DNA of 59,898 nucleotides from Lachnospiraceae bacterium (GTDB lineage Bacteria; Bacillota; Clostridia; Lachnospirales; Lachnospiraceae): positions 1-59,898 of the forward strand of contig SVFC01000013.1 of assembly GCA_015057035.1 (NCBI GenBank). Direction: 5' to 3'. Below, one piece after another: positions 24,375 through 33,576 of this stretch (position 1 is its first letter; each line of letters starts with the position of its first letter). Under the pieces are notes generated by a model that was not told the origin of the DNA, did not search any database, and saw nothing but the letters and a program-made list of their open reading frames with translations. The translations under genes were made by a program, and so were the position numbers.

Positions 24375-25925
24375 ATGAAAAAAAAGACTTCTTTAACAAT
24401 AAAATTAACAATTATGATGATTTTGCTTGTGTGTGGAATTGTGGGACTTGGTTGGATATTGAATCACCTGTTTTTGGAGGAGTTTTATGTGAATCAGAAA
24501 AAGCAGGAGTTGCTTACGGGGTTCCAAGTGATTGAAAACGCATACGAAGAAGAGATTCTGGGTGAGGAAGAATTTGATGTCACTTTTGAAAGACTTTGTT
24601 CTAATAGTAACTTTAGTGTTTTGGTCATTGATGCGGAGTCTAAGGTGGTGCGGGCATCTATCCAGGACGTACAGTCTCTGATGAAGCAACTGGAACAGAT
24701 GATTCAGGACAAGAATTTGAAATACGATAATGACAAAAAGCATCCTGGATGGAATAATCCATTTCCTGATATTTACTTCACGCAAAACCAGACGATTTTA
24801 GAAGGGGAGAATTATTCACTGGTACATCAGATTGATGCAAGACTCCAGGCGGAATATCTGGTGTTGTGGGGAGAACTTGGGACAGGCAGTTACGTATATA
24901 TGAGAACTGCGTTGGAAAGTATCCGAGAGAGTGCGGCCATTACAAATCGCTTTTTCCTGGCGACAGGCTTGTTTGGTTTGGTTGTTAGCATTATTGTGAT
25001 TTTTGTTATTGCAAGAAATACCACGCGTCCAATTAAGGAGCTGACGGATATCTCAAGAGCAATGTCTGATTTGCGGTTCGAGGTGAAATATCAGCCAAAG
25101 AATCAGGATAGTGCAGAAGTAGCAGAGCTTGGTTCTCATATGAATGAAATGTCGGATGCATTGGAAAAGACGATTACAAGCCTGAAAAACGCCAACAATG
25201 AATTAAAACAGGATATTGCAAAAAAAGAACAGATTGACGAGATGCGCAAGGAATTTTTATCGAATGTATCTCATGAGTTAAAAACACCAATCGCTTTGAT
25301 ACAGGGGTATGCAGAAGGATTGAAGGACGGAATTAGTGAAGATTCAGAGAGCAGAGATTACTATTGCGAAGTCATTGTAGACGAAGCAAACAAGATGAAT
25401 CGCATGGTAAAACAACTTTTAACATTAAATCAGTTGGAATTTGGTAATGATTTGGTGGAAATGAGCCGATTTAATATAAGTGAGATGATTTCGGGATTAG
25501 TTCAGGCGAATAAACTTTTGGCAGAACAGTCTGGCATAGAGATAGCTTTTGATGAGACGCAGGAGGCCTATGTTTGGGGCGATGCCTTCAAAGTAGAAGA
25601 AGTCATTACAAACTATATCAGCAATGCAATCAATCACGCAGATGGAGAAAAGAAAATTAATATTTATTTCGAGCAGAAGGAAAAAGTACTCCGCATTTGT
25701 GTGTTTAACACGGGAAAACCAATTCCAGAGGATGAACTGGATAAGATTTGGGAGAAATTTTACAAAGTGGATAAAGCCAGAACCCGTGAATATGGTGGCA
25801 GTGGTGTCGGGTTGTCCATTGTGAAAGCCATTATGGAATCTATGCATCAGGATTGCGGTGTAAGAAATCTGACAAATGGGGTAGAATTCTGGTTAGAATT
25901 GGAAAATGGTTGTATTACAGACTAA
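24375..25925 (+). CDS. Sensor histidine kinase (HAMP), no adjacent response regulator
   Basis: This 516-residue protein has an N-terminal membrane helix (about 10-32), an extracytoplasmic sensor (33-190), a second helix (about 195-215), HAMP (RNTTRPIKELTDISRAM), the phospho-acceptor His300 in SNVSHELKTPI, and an ATPase domain with N-box NYISNAINHA, G1 CVFNTGKPI and G2 YGGSGVGLSIV. It should phosphorylate an OmpR-type regulator. None is next to it; the unpartnered OmpR-type regulator at 11174 is the only candidate in the window. A lipoprotein gene follows 51 bases later. Confidence 0.93.
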   Translation: MKKKTSLTIKLTIMMILLVCGIVGLGWILNHLFLEEFYVNQKKQELLTGFQVIENAYEEEILGEEEFDVTFERLCSNSNFSVLVIDAESKVVRASIQDVQSLMKQLEQMIQDKNLKYDNDKKHPGWNNPFPDIYFTQNQTILEGENYSLVHQIDARLQAEYLVLWGELGTGSYVYMRTALESIRESAAITNRFFLATGLFGLVVSIIVIFVIARNTTRPIKELTDISRAMSDLRFEVKYQPKNQDSAEVAELGSHMNEMSDALEKTITSLKNANNELKQDIAKKEQIDEMRKEFLSNVSHELKTPIALIQGYAEGLKDGISEDSESRDYYCEVIVDEANKMNRMVKQLLTLNQLEFGNDLVEMSRFNISEMISGLVQANKLLAEQSGIEIAFDETQEAYVWGDAFKVEEVITNYISNAINHADGEKKINIYFEQKEKVLRICVFNTGKPIPEDELDKIWEKFYKVDKARTREYGGSGVGLSIVKAIMESMHQDCGVRNLTNGVEFWLELENGCITD

Positions 25926-25976
25926 AATGTGGTACGATTACTATAACTATATAGTACGAAAGTAACAGGAGCAGGT

Positions 25977-26648
25977 ATGAGAAAGCACAGAAGATTTTTA
26001 GCGATGGGGCTCGTGTGTATATCACTTCTTTTAAGTGGTTGCGGAACCTCGTTATATGAATTAACTGCAGATGAGGAAGCACTGATTATTAAATATGCTG
26101 CGAATTTTGTGGCAAAGCATAATATTTATCAGAAAGATGGCATTTCCGTTGAGGTTGCAGAGGATGAATCTGAGATAGATGACTCCCAGACACCAGGAGA
26201 TACGGAAGAACCAAATCAGGGAGAAGTGAATAAGGATCCGTCTGTAGGAGAAGCAATGAATCTTCCTAAGGGAATTTCGCTGGTGTATAAGGAAAGCTAT
26301 ACTGCAGACCACATCAAAGAGGGAACAGCATATTCTGAAGAAGCTGGTGTTGGATTTACATTTTATGTATTGAAATTCCAGATGAAGAACAACGCAGACA
26401 AAGCGATAGAAATTGATAATTATAGCAAGAATATAGTGTTCAAATTGACAAGCGGTTCCATTGTGGCTAAGTCAAAGGGATATCCTTTCTTAAGTAATGA
26501 ATTGTCTGCGTATATTGGAACTGTGGAAGCGGGAGAAAGTATAGATGTAATCCTTTTATTTAAGGTAAAAGAAGCAGATGCAACGAAGATTTCGAACCCG
26601 ACCATCGAGATGTTGGATGGCAAAACAACAAAACCTGTGAAATTGTAA
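25977..26648 (+). CDS. Predicted lipoprotein downstream of the kinase
   Basis: This 223-residue protein has a lipoprotein signal with lipobox LLSGC (Cys22), an acidic Pro-rich linker (about 60-100, DDSQTPGDTEEPNQ) and a beta-rich C-terminal domain (about 105-220) with the FTFYVLKFQMKNNADKAIEI pattern, similar in style to DUF4352/DUF5067 immunoglobulin-like lipoproteins. Such lipoproteins often accompany kinase-regulator pairs in Lachnospiraceae (from memory) and may be part of the signal input. AGGAG-type ribosome site. Function unknown. Confidence 0.75.
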   Translation: MRKHRRFLAMGLVCISLLLSGCGTSLYELTADEEALIIKYAANFVAKHNIYQKDGISVEVAEDESEIDDSQTPGDTEEPNQGEVNKDPSVGEAMNLPKGISLVYKESYTADHIKEGTAYSEEAGVGFTFYVLKFQMKNNADKAIEIDNYSKNIVFKLTSGSIVAKSKGYPFLSNELSAYIGTVEAGESIDVILLFKVKEADATKISNPTIEMLDGKTTKPVKL

Positions 26649-26685
26649 AAAAATTCAAAAAAAATACACAAATTATGACACATTA

Positions 26686-26694
26686 TGTTATAAT
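26686..26694 (+). promoter_or_regulatory. Extended -10 promoter of cheV
   Basis: TG-T-TATAAT sits 31 bases before the cheV start codon. It resembles a housekeeping rather than a flagellar sigma-28 promoter. Confidence 0.6.
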
Positions 26695-26725
26695 GTGATA
26701 TATAGATGTTTTTGGGAGGATAATT

Positions 26726-27631
26726 ATGGATACTAATATTCTTTTAGAGTCAGGGACGAACGAATTAGAGATATTGGAGTTTGCACTGGGAAACAATCAT
26801 TACGGAATCAATGTAGCGAAGATTCGTGAGATTTTACAGTACCAGCAGGTGACACCAGTACCTAACACACATCCAAGCGTAGAGGGCATTTTTATGCCAC
26901 GTGATACTATGATTACAGTTATTAATCTTAGAAGATGCCTTGGAATGGATGATGGTACGGAAGAAGGTTTATTCATCATTACAAACTTTAACAAACTTGA
27001 TATTGCGTTCCATGTAGATCAGGTAATTGGAATTCATAGAGTTTCCTGGGAAGAAATTATTAAGCCAGATTCTACAATTAATGGGTCTAATGGCACTAGC
27101 GTTTCAACAGGTGTTATCAAGATGAATGAAAGACTTGTTGTTATTTTAGACTTTGAATCAATTGTTTCTTCTATTAGCCCAGAAACAGGTCTTAGAGTGA
27201 CAGATATTGACAACTTACAGGAAAGAGATAGAAGTGATTCTACAATTCTTGTTGCAGAAGATTCACCACTTCTTAGCAAATTAATTACAGATTGTCTGAG
27301 AAAAGCGGGATATCAGAACTTAATTGTAACAGGAAATGGACAGGAAGCTTGGGACAAGATTTGTGAATTGAAGAATGCTGGAAATCTCTTAGATAAGGTT
27401 CAGCTTATCATTACAGATATCGAGATGCCACAGATGGATGGACATCGACTTACTAAACTCTGCAAGTCAGATGATACAATTAAGAAGATTCCACTTATTA
27501 TCTTCTCTTCATTAGTAAATGAAGAAATGAGAAGAAAAGGGGAACAGCTTGGCGCAGATGCTCAGCTGACAAAACCTGAAATCGGAATGTTAGTTGATGC
27601 AGTAGATAAATTAATTGCAGGCGCAAAATAG
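26726..27631 (+). CDS. cheV: Chemotaxis coupling protein CheV (CheW-receiver fusion)
   Basis: This 301-residue protein has an N-terminal CheW-like domain (about 10-155; EFALGNNHYGINVAKIREIL, VINLRRCLG) and a C-terminal receiver (about 172-300) with acidic LVAEDSP and phospho-acceptor Asp231 in IITDIEMPQMDG, plus the conserved Lys in QLTKPE. CheV links methyl-accepting receptors to CheA and tunes adaptation. It implies a motile or at least chemotactic cell. The GGGAGG ribosome site is a good distance upstream. A hairpin follows at 27644. Confidence 0.94.
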   Translation: MDTNILLESGTNELEILEFALGNNHYGINVAKIREILQYQQVTPVPNTHPSVEGIFMPRDTMITVINLRRCLGMDDGTEEGLFIITNFNKLDIAFHVDQVIGIHRVSWEEIIKPDSTINGSNGTSVSTGVIKMNERLVVILDFESIVSSISPETGLRVTDIDNLQERDRSDSTILVAEDSPLLSKLITDCLRKAGYQNLIVTGNGQEAWDKICELKNAGNLLDKVQLIITDIEMPQMDGHRLTKLCKSDDTIKKIPLIIFSSLVNEEMRRKGEQLGADAQLTKPEIGMLVDAVDKLIAGAK

Positions 27632-27643
27632 TACAAATTCAGT

Positions 27644-27674
27644 AAGGGATGTGATTCGTGTCACATCCCTTTAT
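27644..27674 (+). terminator. Hairpin after cheV
   Basis: AAGGGATGTGA pairs with TCACATCCCTT around six bases, with only a short T-tail, so termination may be partial and the next gene may be read through. Confidence 0.65.
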
Positions 27675-27708
27675 GGCATTTTAAAAATACAGTTTACGGA
27701 GAAACTAT

Positions 27709-29241
27709 ATGAGCACAAAATCAGCAGAAAATTATCTTGACGAATTATTAAATTCTGTTAGTAGCGGAAAAAGCCACGAAGAACTCACGGAAGAGGATAT
27801 TTTTGTGGATGAAATCAAGAATGAGCCAGAAGTACAGGTGGAGGAAGCGCAGGTAACTCGCAATACCGCGAAGGCAGAGGCTGAGTTTTTGATGGAGTTT
27901 GAACAGGAACTTGCGGGCGACGATTTTGATGATTTTCTTAAAGAGTTTGAAGAGAATAATATCCAGCCAGAGGATAGACTTGAAGAGGCAGATATGGATA
28001 TTACGGAAGAGGATGCTTTATTAAGTATGTTAGGTGGCGGCTTTGCTGATGAACAGGAGCATCTTGAGCCGGTGATGGATGAGCCATCAGATAGAGAAGA
28101 GATTTCCTTAGAAGAACTGGCACTTAGTGGAATTGATATTGAGGAAGTGTTTGCTGAACCAAATCTTGCCGCAGAAAGTGCTGTCGGCACAGACGAGCCA
28201 ATTGATTTAAGCCAGATGGGCGAAGAGGATTTAATTTCGCTTTTGGCTGGAACAGACGATTTGTCGGACTTAGGTCAGTTGTTTGCGCAGAATGATAATA
28301 ATCTTCCGGTAGAGGGAGAAGACCCATTTGCAGCTTTCGCAGAGAATGAAATGGCAGAGCAGGAAGATGCAGACATCATTAAACAAGATGCTAAACCAGA
28401 GAAAAAGAAAGGATTTCTTGAGAAATTATCTGCACTTTTATTTGGAAAAGAAGAGGAAACTCAGCCAAAGCCAGAACCTGTTTCCATTACTCCTGATGAA
28501 ATGCCTGGTGTAGTAGAATTATCAGATGAAAATGCGGATATTCTTTCTCTTTTTGCAGAAGCGGATAATGCTCAGGTAGCTGAAAAGGAAGAAACTTCTA
28601 AGGGCAAAGGAAAGAAGAAAGAAAAGAAGAAAAAAGAACCAAAACCAAAGGCACCTAAGAAAGCAAAGGCTCCAAAGCCTAAGAAAGAAAAGAAACCAAA
28701 GGTAAAAGATGATACACCACCACTTCCAAAAGGACCAGTGGCACTTGTGTGCTTACTTGCAGTTTCTATCTTTGTGTTAGTATTCTTTGGAACAGGTTTG
28801 ATTAGTTATAGTTCTTCGTTGTCTAAGGCAAAAGAATTGTATAAATTAGGGCAGTACAGTCAGGCTGCAGAAGCAATTGCAGGCATTACGATTAGAGAAG
28901 AAGATATGATGATTCAGGGACAGATTTCAACGCTCGCAACTGTTCATAGTCAGTTGTCAGAATATGATGTGTTTATGAAACATGATCGTAAAGCAGAAGC
29001 ATTAGATTCTCTCATTAGTGCAGCAGGAAGAATTGTAGTAAATGAAGAAAATACTTTAACATTTGATTGTGTAGATGAAATGGAAATTATGAAGAATCGT
29101 ATCACAAGGGAATTGGAAGATGGATTTAATTTGACCTATGAAAAAGCCCTTGAGTTGTATTCTTTGACAGAACGCGATAGGGCAGAATATACCCGTGAAC
29201 TTTACAAAATCTATGAAGAATTAGGAATTGTCGTAGAATAG
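27709..29241 (+). CDS. Single-pass membrane protein with acidic N-terminus, Lys-rich linker and TPR-like tail
   Basis: This 510-residue protein is strongly acidic for its first ~220 residues with repeated short motifs of the type EEDxxSLL (EEDALLSMLGG, EEDLISLLAG, ENADILSLFAE). A very basic Lys/Pro region follows (about 298-335), then one membrane helix (about 343-366) and a helical C-terminus (about 370-510; LSKAKELYKLGQYSQAAEAI looks like a TPR helix pair). The N-terminus is probably cytoplasmic. It follows cheV, which hints at a chemotaxis or envelope scaffold role, but I do not recognise the family. An imperfect terminator separates them. Confidence 0.75.
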   Translation: MSTKSAENYLDELLNSVSSGKSHEELTEEDIFVDEIKNEPEVQVEEAQVTRNTAKAEAEFLMEFEQELAGDDFDDFLKEFEENNIQPEDRLEEADMDITEEDALLSMLGGGFADEQEHLEPVMDEPSDREEISLEELALSGIDIEEVFAEPNLAAESAVGTDEPIDLSQMGEEDLISLLAGTDDLSDLGQLFAQNDNNLPVEGEDPFAAFAENEMAEQEDADIIKQDAKPEKKKGFLEKLSALLFGKEEETQPKPEPVSITPDEMPGVVELSDENADILSLFAEADNAQVAEKEETSKGKGKKKEKKKKEPKPKAPKKAKAPKPKKEKKPKVKDDTPPLPKGPVALVCLLAVSIFVLVFFGTGLISYSSSLSKAKELYKLGQYSQAAEAIAGITIREEDMMIQGQISTLATVHSQLSEYDVFMKHDRKAEALDSLISAAGRIVVNEENTLTFDCVDEMEIMKNRITRELEDGFNLTYEKALELYSLTERDRAEYTRELYKIYEELGIVVE

Positions 29242-29261
29242 GCAGCAAAGAGGAGACAAAA

Positions 29262-29879
29262 GTGGTTGCGATTATTGATTACAATGCGGGGAATTTAAAG
29301 AGCGTGGAGAAGGCCTTGTTAGCAGTTGGACAGGAAAGTGTGATTACAAGAGATTTTCACCAAATTCTGTCTGCTGATCATGTGATTTTGCCGGGTGTGG
29401 GAGCCTTTGGTGAAGCCATGGAACAGATTAAGAAATATGAGTTAGACAAGGTTGTTAGGGAGGTAGTCGATAAACATGCACCATTCCTAGGTATTTGCCT
29501 GGGATTGCAGTTATTATTTGAAGGAAGTGACGAAAGTCAAGGAGTGGAAGGCTTGCATATTTTAGATGGCCAGGTGCTTCGTATTCCGGACAAAGAAGGA
29601 TTAAAAATCCCTCATATTGGATGGAATTCCTTGGAACTTCAGAATAACGGAAGATTATTTGTTGGAATGGAACAAAATCCATATGTGTATTTTGTGCATT
29701 CTTACTATCTTAAGGCTGCAGACGAGTCCATCGTGAAAGCAACCTGTGATTATAGTGCCTGCATTCATGCTTCTGTGGAAAAAGACAATGTGTTTGCATG
29801 TCAGTTCCATCCGGAAAAGAGTAGTCAGACGGGACTTCAGATTTTGAAAAACTTTACACAGATCAAGGGAGGTTGCTAG
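29262..29879 (+). CDS. hisH: Imidazole glycerol phosphate synthase glutaminase subunit HisH
   Basis: This 205-residue protein is a class I glutamine amidotransferase with nucleophile Cys79 in GICLGLQ, oxyanion-strand motif PGVGAFG and the His/Glu pair in QFHPEKS. It starts with GTG at 29262 after AAGAGGAG. It supplies ammonia to HisF in step 5 of histidine synthesis. The stop is 1 base before hisF, so both are made together. Other his genes are not in the window. Confidence 0.96.
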   Translation: MVAIIDYNAGNLKSVEKALLAVGQESVITRDFHQILSADHVILPGVGAFGEAMEQIKKYELDKVVREVVDKHAPFLGICLGLQLLFEGSDESQGVEGLHILDGQVLRIPDKEGLKIPHIGWNSLELQNNGRLFVGMEQNPYVYFVHSYYLKAADESIVKATCDYSACIHASVEKDNVFACQFHPEKSSQTGLQILKNFTQIKGGC

Positions 29880-29880
29880 T

Positions 29881-30642
29881 ATGTTTACAAAGAGAATTAT
29901 CCCTTGTTTGGATGTGAATGGTGGACGCGTTGTTAAAGGCGTGAATTTTGTGAATTTAATTGATGCAGGAGACCCAGTAGAGATTGCAGCTGCTTATGAT
30001 AAAGCAGGAGCCGATGAGTTGGTGTTCCTTGATATAACCGCATCTTCTGATAACAGAGGAACGGTAGTGGACATGGTGCGTCGCGTAGCAGAGAAGGTAT
30101 TCATTCCGTTTACTGTTGGTGGAGGTATTCGTACCGTAGAAGATTTTAAAGTGCTTCTTCGTGAAGGAGCCGACAAGATTTCTATCAATTCCTCTGCAAT
30201 TAATACACCTGAGCTAATCAGTAATGCGGCAGACCGTTTCGGAAGTCAGTGCGTTGTTGTGGCGATTGATGCAAGAAGACGTGAGGATGGAAGCGGTTGG
30301 AACGTGTACAAAAATGGTGGACGTATTGATACTGGCTTAGATGCCATCGAATGGGCTATGAAGGCTGATAAGATGGGAGCAGGAGAGATCCTCCTGACTA
30401 GCATGGACTGTGATGGAACTAAGGCTGGCTATGACATTGAGTTGACCAAACTTATTTCCCAAAATGTTTCCATTCCAGTAATCGCCTCTGGTGGAGCAGG
30501 AACCAAGGAGCATTTTTATGATGCTTTGACGGATGGATGTGCAGATGCAGCCTTGGCAGCGTCGTTGTTCCACTTTAAGGAATTAGAGATTAAAGATTTG
30601 AAAAATTATTTGGCAGAACGCGGTGTATCCGTAAGACGCTAA
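29881..30642 (+). CDS. hisF: Imidazole glycerol phosphate synthase cyclase subunit HisF
   Basis: This 253-residue TIM barrel has the catalytic Asp11 (CLDVNGG) and Asp130 region (VVAIDARR), the phosphate-binding VGGGIR and ASGGAG loops, and standard length. With HisH it forms the complex producing IGP and AICAR from PRFAR. The hisH stop and hisF start are almost adjacent; the ribosome site GGGAGG lies inside the end of hisH. The next gene, ung, follows within 41 bases. Confidence 0.97.
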   Translation: MFTKRIIPCLDVNGGRVVKGVNFVNLIDAGDPVEIAAAYDKAGADELVFLDITASSDNRGTVVDMVRRVAEKVFIPFTVGGGIRTVEDFKVLLREGADKISINSSAINTPELISNAADRFGSQCVVVAIDARRREDGSGWNVYKNGGRIDTGLDAIEWAMKADKMGAGEILLTSMDCDGTKAGYDIELTKLISQNVSIPVIASGGAGTKEHFYDALTDGCADAALAASLFHFKELEIKDLKNYLAERGVSVRR

Positions 30643-30682
30643 TGGAATCGGCATATTTTGCCGATATAGGAAGTGATAGACT

Positions 30683-31360
30683 ATGGCAATGCTTACAAAT
30701 GACTGGGCAAAGGCTCTGGATGGAGAGTTCAAGAAGCCTTACTACAGAGAACTTTATAATTTTGTTCGTGAGGAATATTCAAAAACTACAATTTTCCCAC
30801 CAGCGGAGGATATTTTTAATGCGTTGCATTATACTCCGTTAAGCGAGGTGAAAGTTGTAATTCTTGGACAGGACCCTTACCACAATGTGCATCAGGCGCA
30901 CGGATTATGTTTTTCTGTACTTCCAGATCAGCCAGAGATTCCTCCATCTTTGCAGAATATCTACAAAGAGTTGGAATCGGATTTGGGATGTAAGATTCCA
31001 AATAACGGATATCTGGAAAAATGGGCAAAGCAGGGCGTGCTGATGTTAAATACAGTTCTTACCGTACGTGCTCATCAGGCCAATTCTCACCAGAATAAAG
31101 GGTGGGAACAGTTCACCGATGCAATTATCCGTGAGGTGAATAAGATTGACCGCCCAGTGGTATATCTCCTTTGGGGAAGACCAGCGCAGAGTAAGATTGC
31201 AATGTTAAATAATCCAAAACATTTAATTTTAAAGGCACCTCATCCGAGTCCATTATCTGCTTATCGTGGATTTTTCGGATGCAAACACTTCAGCCAGACC
31301 AATGATTTTTTAACTTCCAACGGATTGGAGGCCATTGACTGGCAGATACCAGATATCTAA
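30683..31360 (+). CDS. ung: Uracil-DNA glycosylase (family 1)
   Basis: This 225-residue protein has the water-activating motif LGQDPYH (61-67; Asp64), the Tyr-block region HGLCFSV, and the DNA-intercalation/catalytic loop HPSPLSAYRGFFG near the C-terminus. It removes uracil from DNA in base excision repair. The start ATG 30683 is the first with a ribosome-like GGAAG upstream. It is likely cotranscribed with hisHF. Confidence 0.97.
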   Translation: MAMLTNDWAKALDGEFKKPYYRELYNFVREEYSKTTIFPPAEDIFNALHYTPLSEVKVVILGQDPYHNVHQAHGLCFSVLPDQPEIPPSLQNIYKELESDLGCKIPNNGYLEKWAKQGVLMLNTVLTVRAHQANSHQNKGWEQFTDAIIREVNKIDRPVVYLLWGRPAQSKIAMLNNPKHLILKAPHPSPLSAYRGFFGCKHFSQTNDFLTSNGLEAIDWQIPDI

Positions 31361-31392
31361 AGGAGTAGATATCAGAAGAAAGGAGCGATTCT

Positions 31393-32619
31393 ATGTCAAG
31401 CATTAATGGTTATGACGGAAATTCAATGAACACTTTGTTTTCAAGTTTGGGAACAACAAGTAACAACAATTCTACAGCGATGGATGGTTTGTATGGGATC
31501 AATGTAATTGATTACAACACTATTCGTAATGGTTCCTATGGAAAACTTATGAAGGCGTATTATGCAATGGAAGAGGAGGACAAAAATACCAATTCCAAGA
31601 ACGATACCGATGATACAGACCAGACTCTTCGTTCTATCAAGGATGCAACTTCAGAGCTTAAGGAAAGCGCACAGGCACTTTATGGAAGCAAGAGTTTATT
31701 TGTAAAGAACGCAGACGGCAAATATGATATGGAAGCTATTTATGAAAAAGTAAATGCTTTCATTGAAGATTATAACGAAACAGTAAAAGCTGTTGGTTCT
31801 GCTGAAACGGATTCTATTGCTAAAGCGGGCGCAAGTATGGTTAATGCCACAACGGAATATGCGGATATGTTTGATAAACTTGGAATTTCCATTAGTGGTA
31901 GTGATTTTACACTGTCGATTAATAAGGAGAAGTTCTTAGAATCCAACATTGCAGATGTAAAGAGTATGTTCAGTGGAGTTGGATCTTTTGCATACCAGAT
32001 TGGTGCAAAAGCCTCACGAATCAACAATTTCGTGGCTGATAAGGTATCAGCAAGTGGTTCTTATCATTCAGCCGCTGGAAGTAATGCGTCTAGCAGTACT
32101 TCTAAGGATGCTGCGAGCACTATTGCAAAAATCAAAGACAGTGCTAATAACTTGAATGCAGTTGGTGTAGATTTATACAAGAACAGAACTTTATTCAATG
32201 ATATTAACGGCGAATATGATGTAGACGCAATTTTAGAAGAAGTTGGAGCGTTCATTGAGAGTTACAATGACTTGATTATTAAGTCTGAGAATTCCAAAGC
32301 AGAAGGTCTTGCGAATGCAGTAAAGGCGCTTGAGAATATTACTGATGACTATGCATCTAAGTTAGAAAAGATTGGTATCAGCGTAGACAAAGAGGATAAG
32401 ACGTTATCTATTAACGAAGATACCTTTAGAGCATCAAAGATGTACAATGTGGAAGCTCTCTTCAAAGGAACGGCTTCTTTCGCATACAAGATTGCTGTGA
32501 AGTCTGCAATGGTTGCGAACCAGGCAGAAACCGAAGCAAATAAGGCAAACACTTATACAGAGGATGCGACTTACTCAAATAATCATAATACAGGAAGTAT
32601 CTTTAACGATATCATTTAG
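31393..32619 (+). CDS. Protein with two FliD_C-like repeats, possibly flagellar or surface associated
   Basis: This 408-residue protein has no signal peptide or membrane helix. It begins with a Ser/Asn-rich head (SINGYDGNSMNTLFSSL) and contains two repeats (about 78-215 and 238-380). Each repeat has the order LFxNxNGxYDxxAI, AFIExYN, then a helix, LGIS-type turn with TLSINxxxF, and a segment VxxxFxGxxSFAYxI. The last part strongly recalls the C-terminal region of the flagellar cap protein FliD (GIS..dGTLsID..kl....dV..LF.G). It lacks the FliD N-terminal domain and D2/D3. GGAG ribosome site 8 bases upstream. Assignment to the FliD_C family is by eye. Confidence 0.65.
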   Translation: MSSINGYDGNSMNTLFSSLGTTSNNNSTAMDGLYGINVIDYNTIRNGSYGKLMKAYYAMEEEDKNTNSKNDTDDTDQTLRSIKDATSELKESAQALYGSKSLFVKNADGKYDMEAIYEKVNAFIEDYNETVKAVGSAETDSIAKAGASMVNATTEYADMFDKLGISISGSDFTLSINKEKFLESNIADVKSMFSGVGSFAYQIGAKASRINNFVADKVSASGSYHSAAGSNASSSTSKDAASTIAKIKDSANNLNAVGVDLYKNRTLFNDINGEYDVDAILEEVGAFIESYNDLIIKSENSKAEGLANAVKALENITDDYASKLEKIGISVDKEDKTLSINEDTFRASKMYNVEALFKGTASFAYKIAVKSAMVANQAETEANKANTYTEDATYSNNHNTGSIFNDII

Positions 32620-32640
32620 TATGATTTAACGGAGGGAAAT

Positions 32641-33522
32641 ATGAAGTTTAAGATTAGTGTGTTACTCGTATTTATGATGCTGATGCTGGTTGGATGCGAA
32701 GGCAATGGGACGCAGAATGATGCTCCTATCGTTAACAATCCACCTCAGAATGAGAACCTCTCCTATGAGACGAACAAGGATGGCTATATCACATCTTGTG
32801 AATTGAATATCGGAGGAAAGCATTTTACTTATCAGTGTGAAGGAGACTATTATCTTCTGATTGATGATGCACATGGTGAATATGTGATTAGTGAACAGGA
32901 ACCGGTTGCAGATAGTTATATTGGCGCAAGCAATACCGTAAAACGTTTTTATTTCTATGCGGGAACTGCTCAGGTAATGGTTACTATGGATTATGAGAAG
33001 CTTGATGATACATTTAGAGGAATTCGAGCTGAGATTTATAATGAAGAGGGACAGCTGATTGTTGAACGTGAAGCGCGTCAAATGATAGAAGATTTTTGTT
33101 TTTCCCTCGTTTATTCTCCAAGCGGAGCAATTCCATTGCTTGATCAACATGGACAGCCTGCGAAGGATGCAGAGGGCAACTATCTGATAGATGAGAACGC
33201 AATCTCAATTTCGGAGCATGTTACTCAAATAATAGAGAATGGTGTTTTGATTAATGGAAATCTCACAAGTACAACCTACTATAATTTGGCGGATGGCAAG
33301 GAGATTTACAGTTACATTTTTAACGTGGATGGCTCATTTGTTAAGAAGGTATATGACCGTAATGATTATCACTTGGTATATCAAGAGGTTAAGGAGAATG
33401 ACACATTCGTGGAGCGCTCCTATAACGCGGACGGAAGCTATAGCGAAATCGTGACGGATTTAATTACTATGGAAATCGTGTCCCAGGGCAACTACACTGC
33501 CGACGGTGCACTCATAAACTAA
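32641..33522 (+). CDS. Predicted lipoprotein, unknown function
   Basis: This 293-residue protein has a lipoprotein signal with lipobox LVGC (Cys19), an Asn/Pro linker, and a beta-rich body. The C-terminus has YDRNDYHLVYQEVK and NADGSYSEI-like repeats of the type seen in surface proteins with 'NxDGS' turns (INGNLTSTTYYNLADG, FNVDGSF, YNADGSY, YTADGALIN). It follows the FliD-like gene by 21 bases and precedes a shared terminator. No enzymatic motif is visible. Confidence 0.75.
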   Translation: MKFKISVLLVFMMLMLVGCEGNGTQNDAPIVNNPPQNENLSYETNKDGYITSCELNIGGKHFTYQCEGDYYLLIDDAHGEYVISEQEPVADSYIGASNTVKRFYFYAGTAQVMVTMDYEKLDDTFRGIRAEIYNEEGQLIVEREARQMIEDFCFSLVYSPSGAIPLLDQHGQPAKDAEGNYLIDENAISISEHVTQIIENGVLINGNLTSTTYYNLADGKEIYSYIFNVDGSFVKKVYDRNDYHLVYQEVKENDTFVERSYNADGSYSEIVTDLITMEIVSQGNYTADGALIN

Positions 33523-33576
33523 AAAATAGGAGACTGTGCCAAGATATTCGTTTTGGGCAACAGTCTCCTGTTTTTT
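33521..33576. terminator. Bidirectional terminator between lipoprotein and ABC-F genes
   Basis: AAAAAATAGGAGACTGT (33521-33537) pairs with 33560-33576 over 17 positions with one G-T pair. It serves the plus-strand lipoprotein gene and the minus-strand ABC-F gene, whose stop codon overlaps it. Confidence 0.88.
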
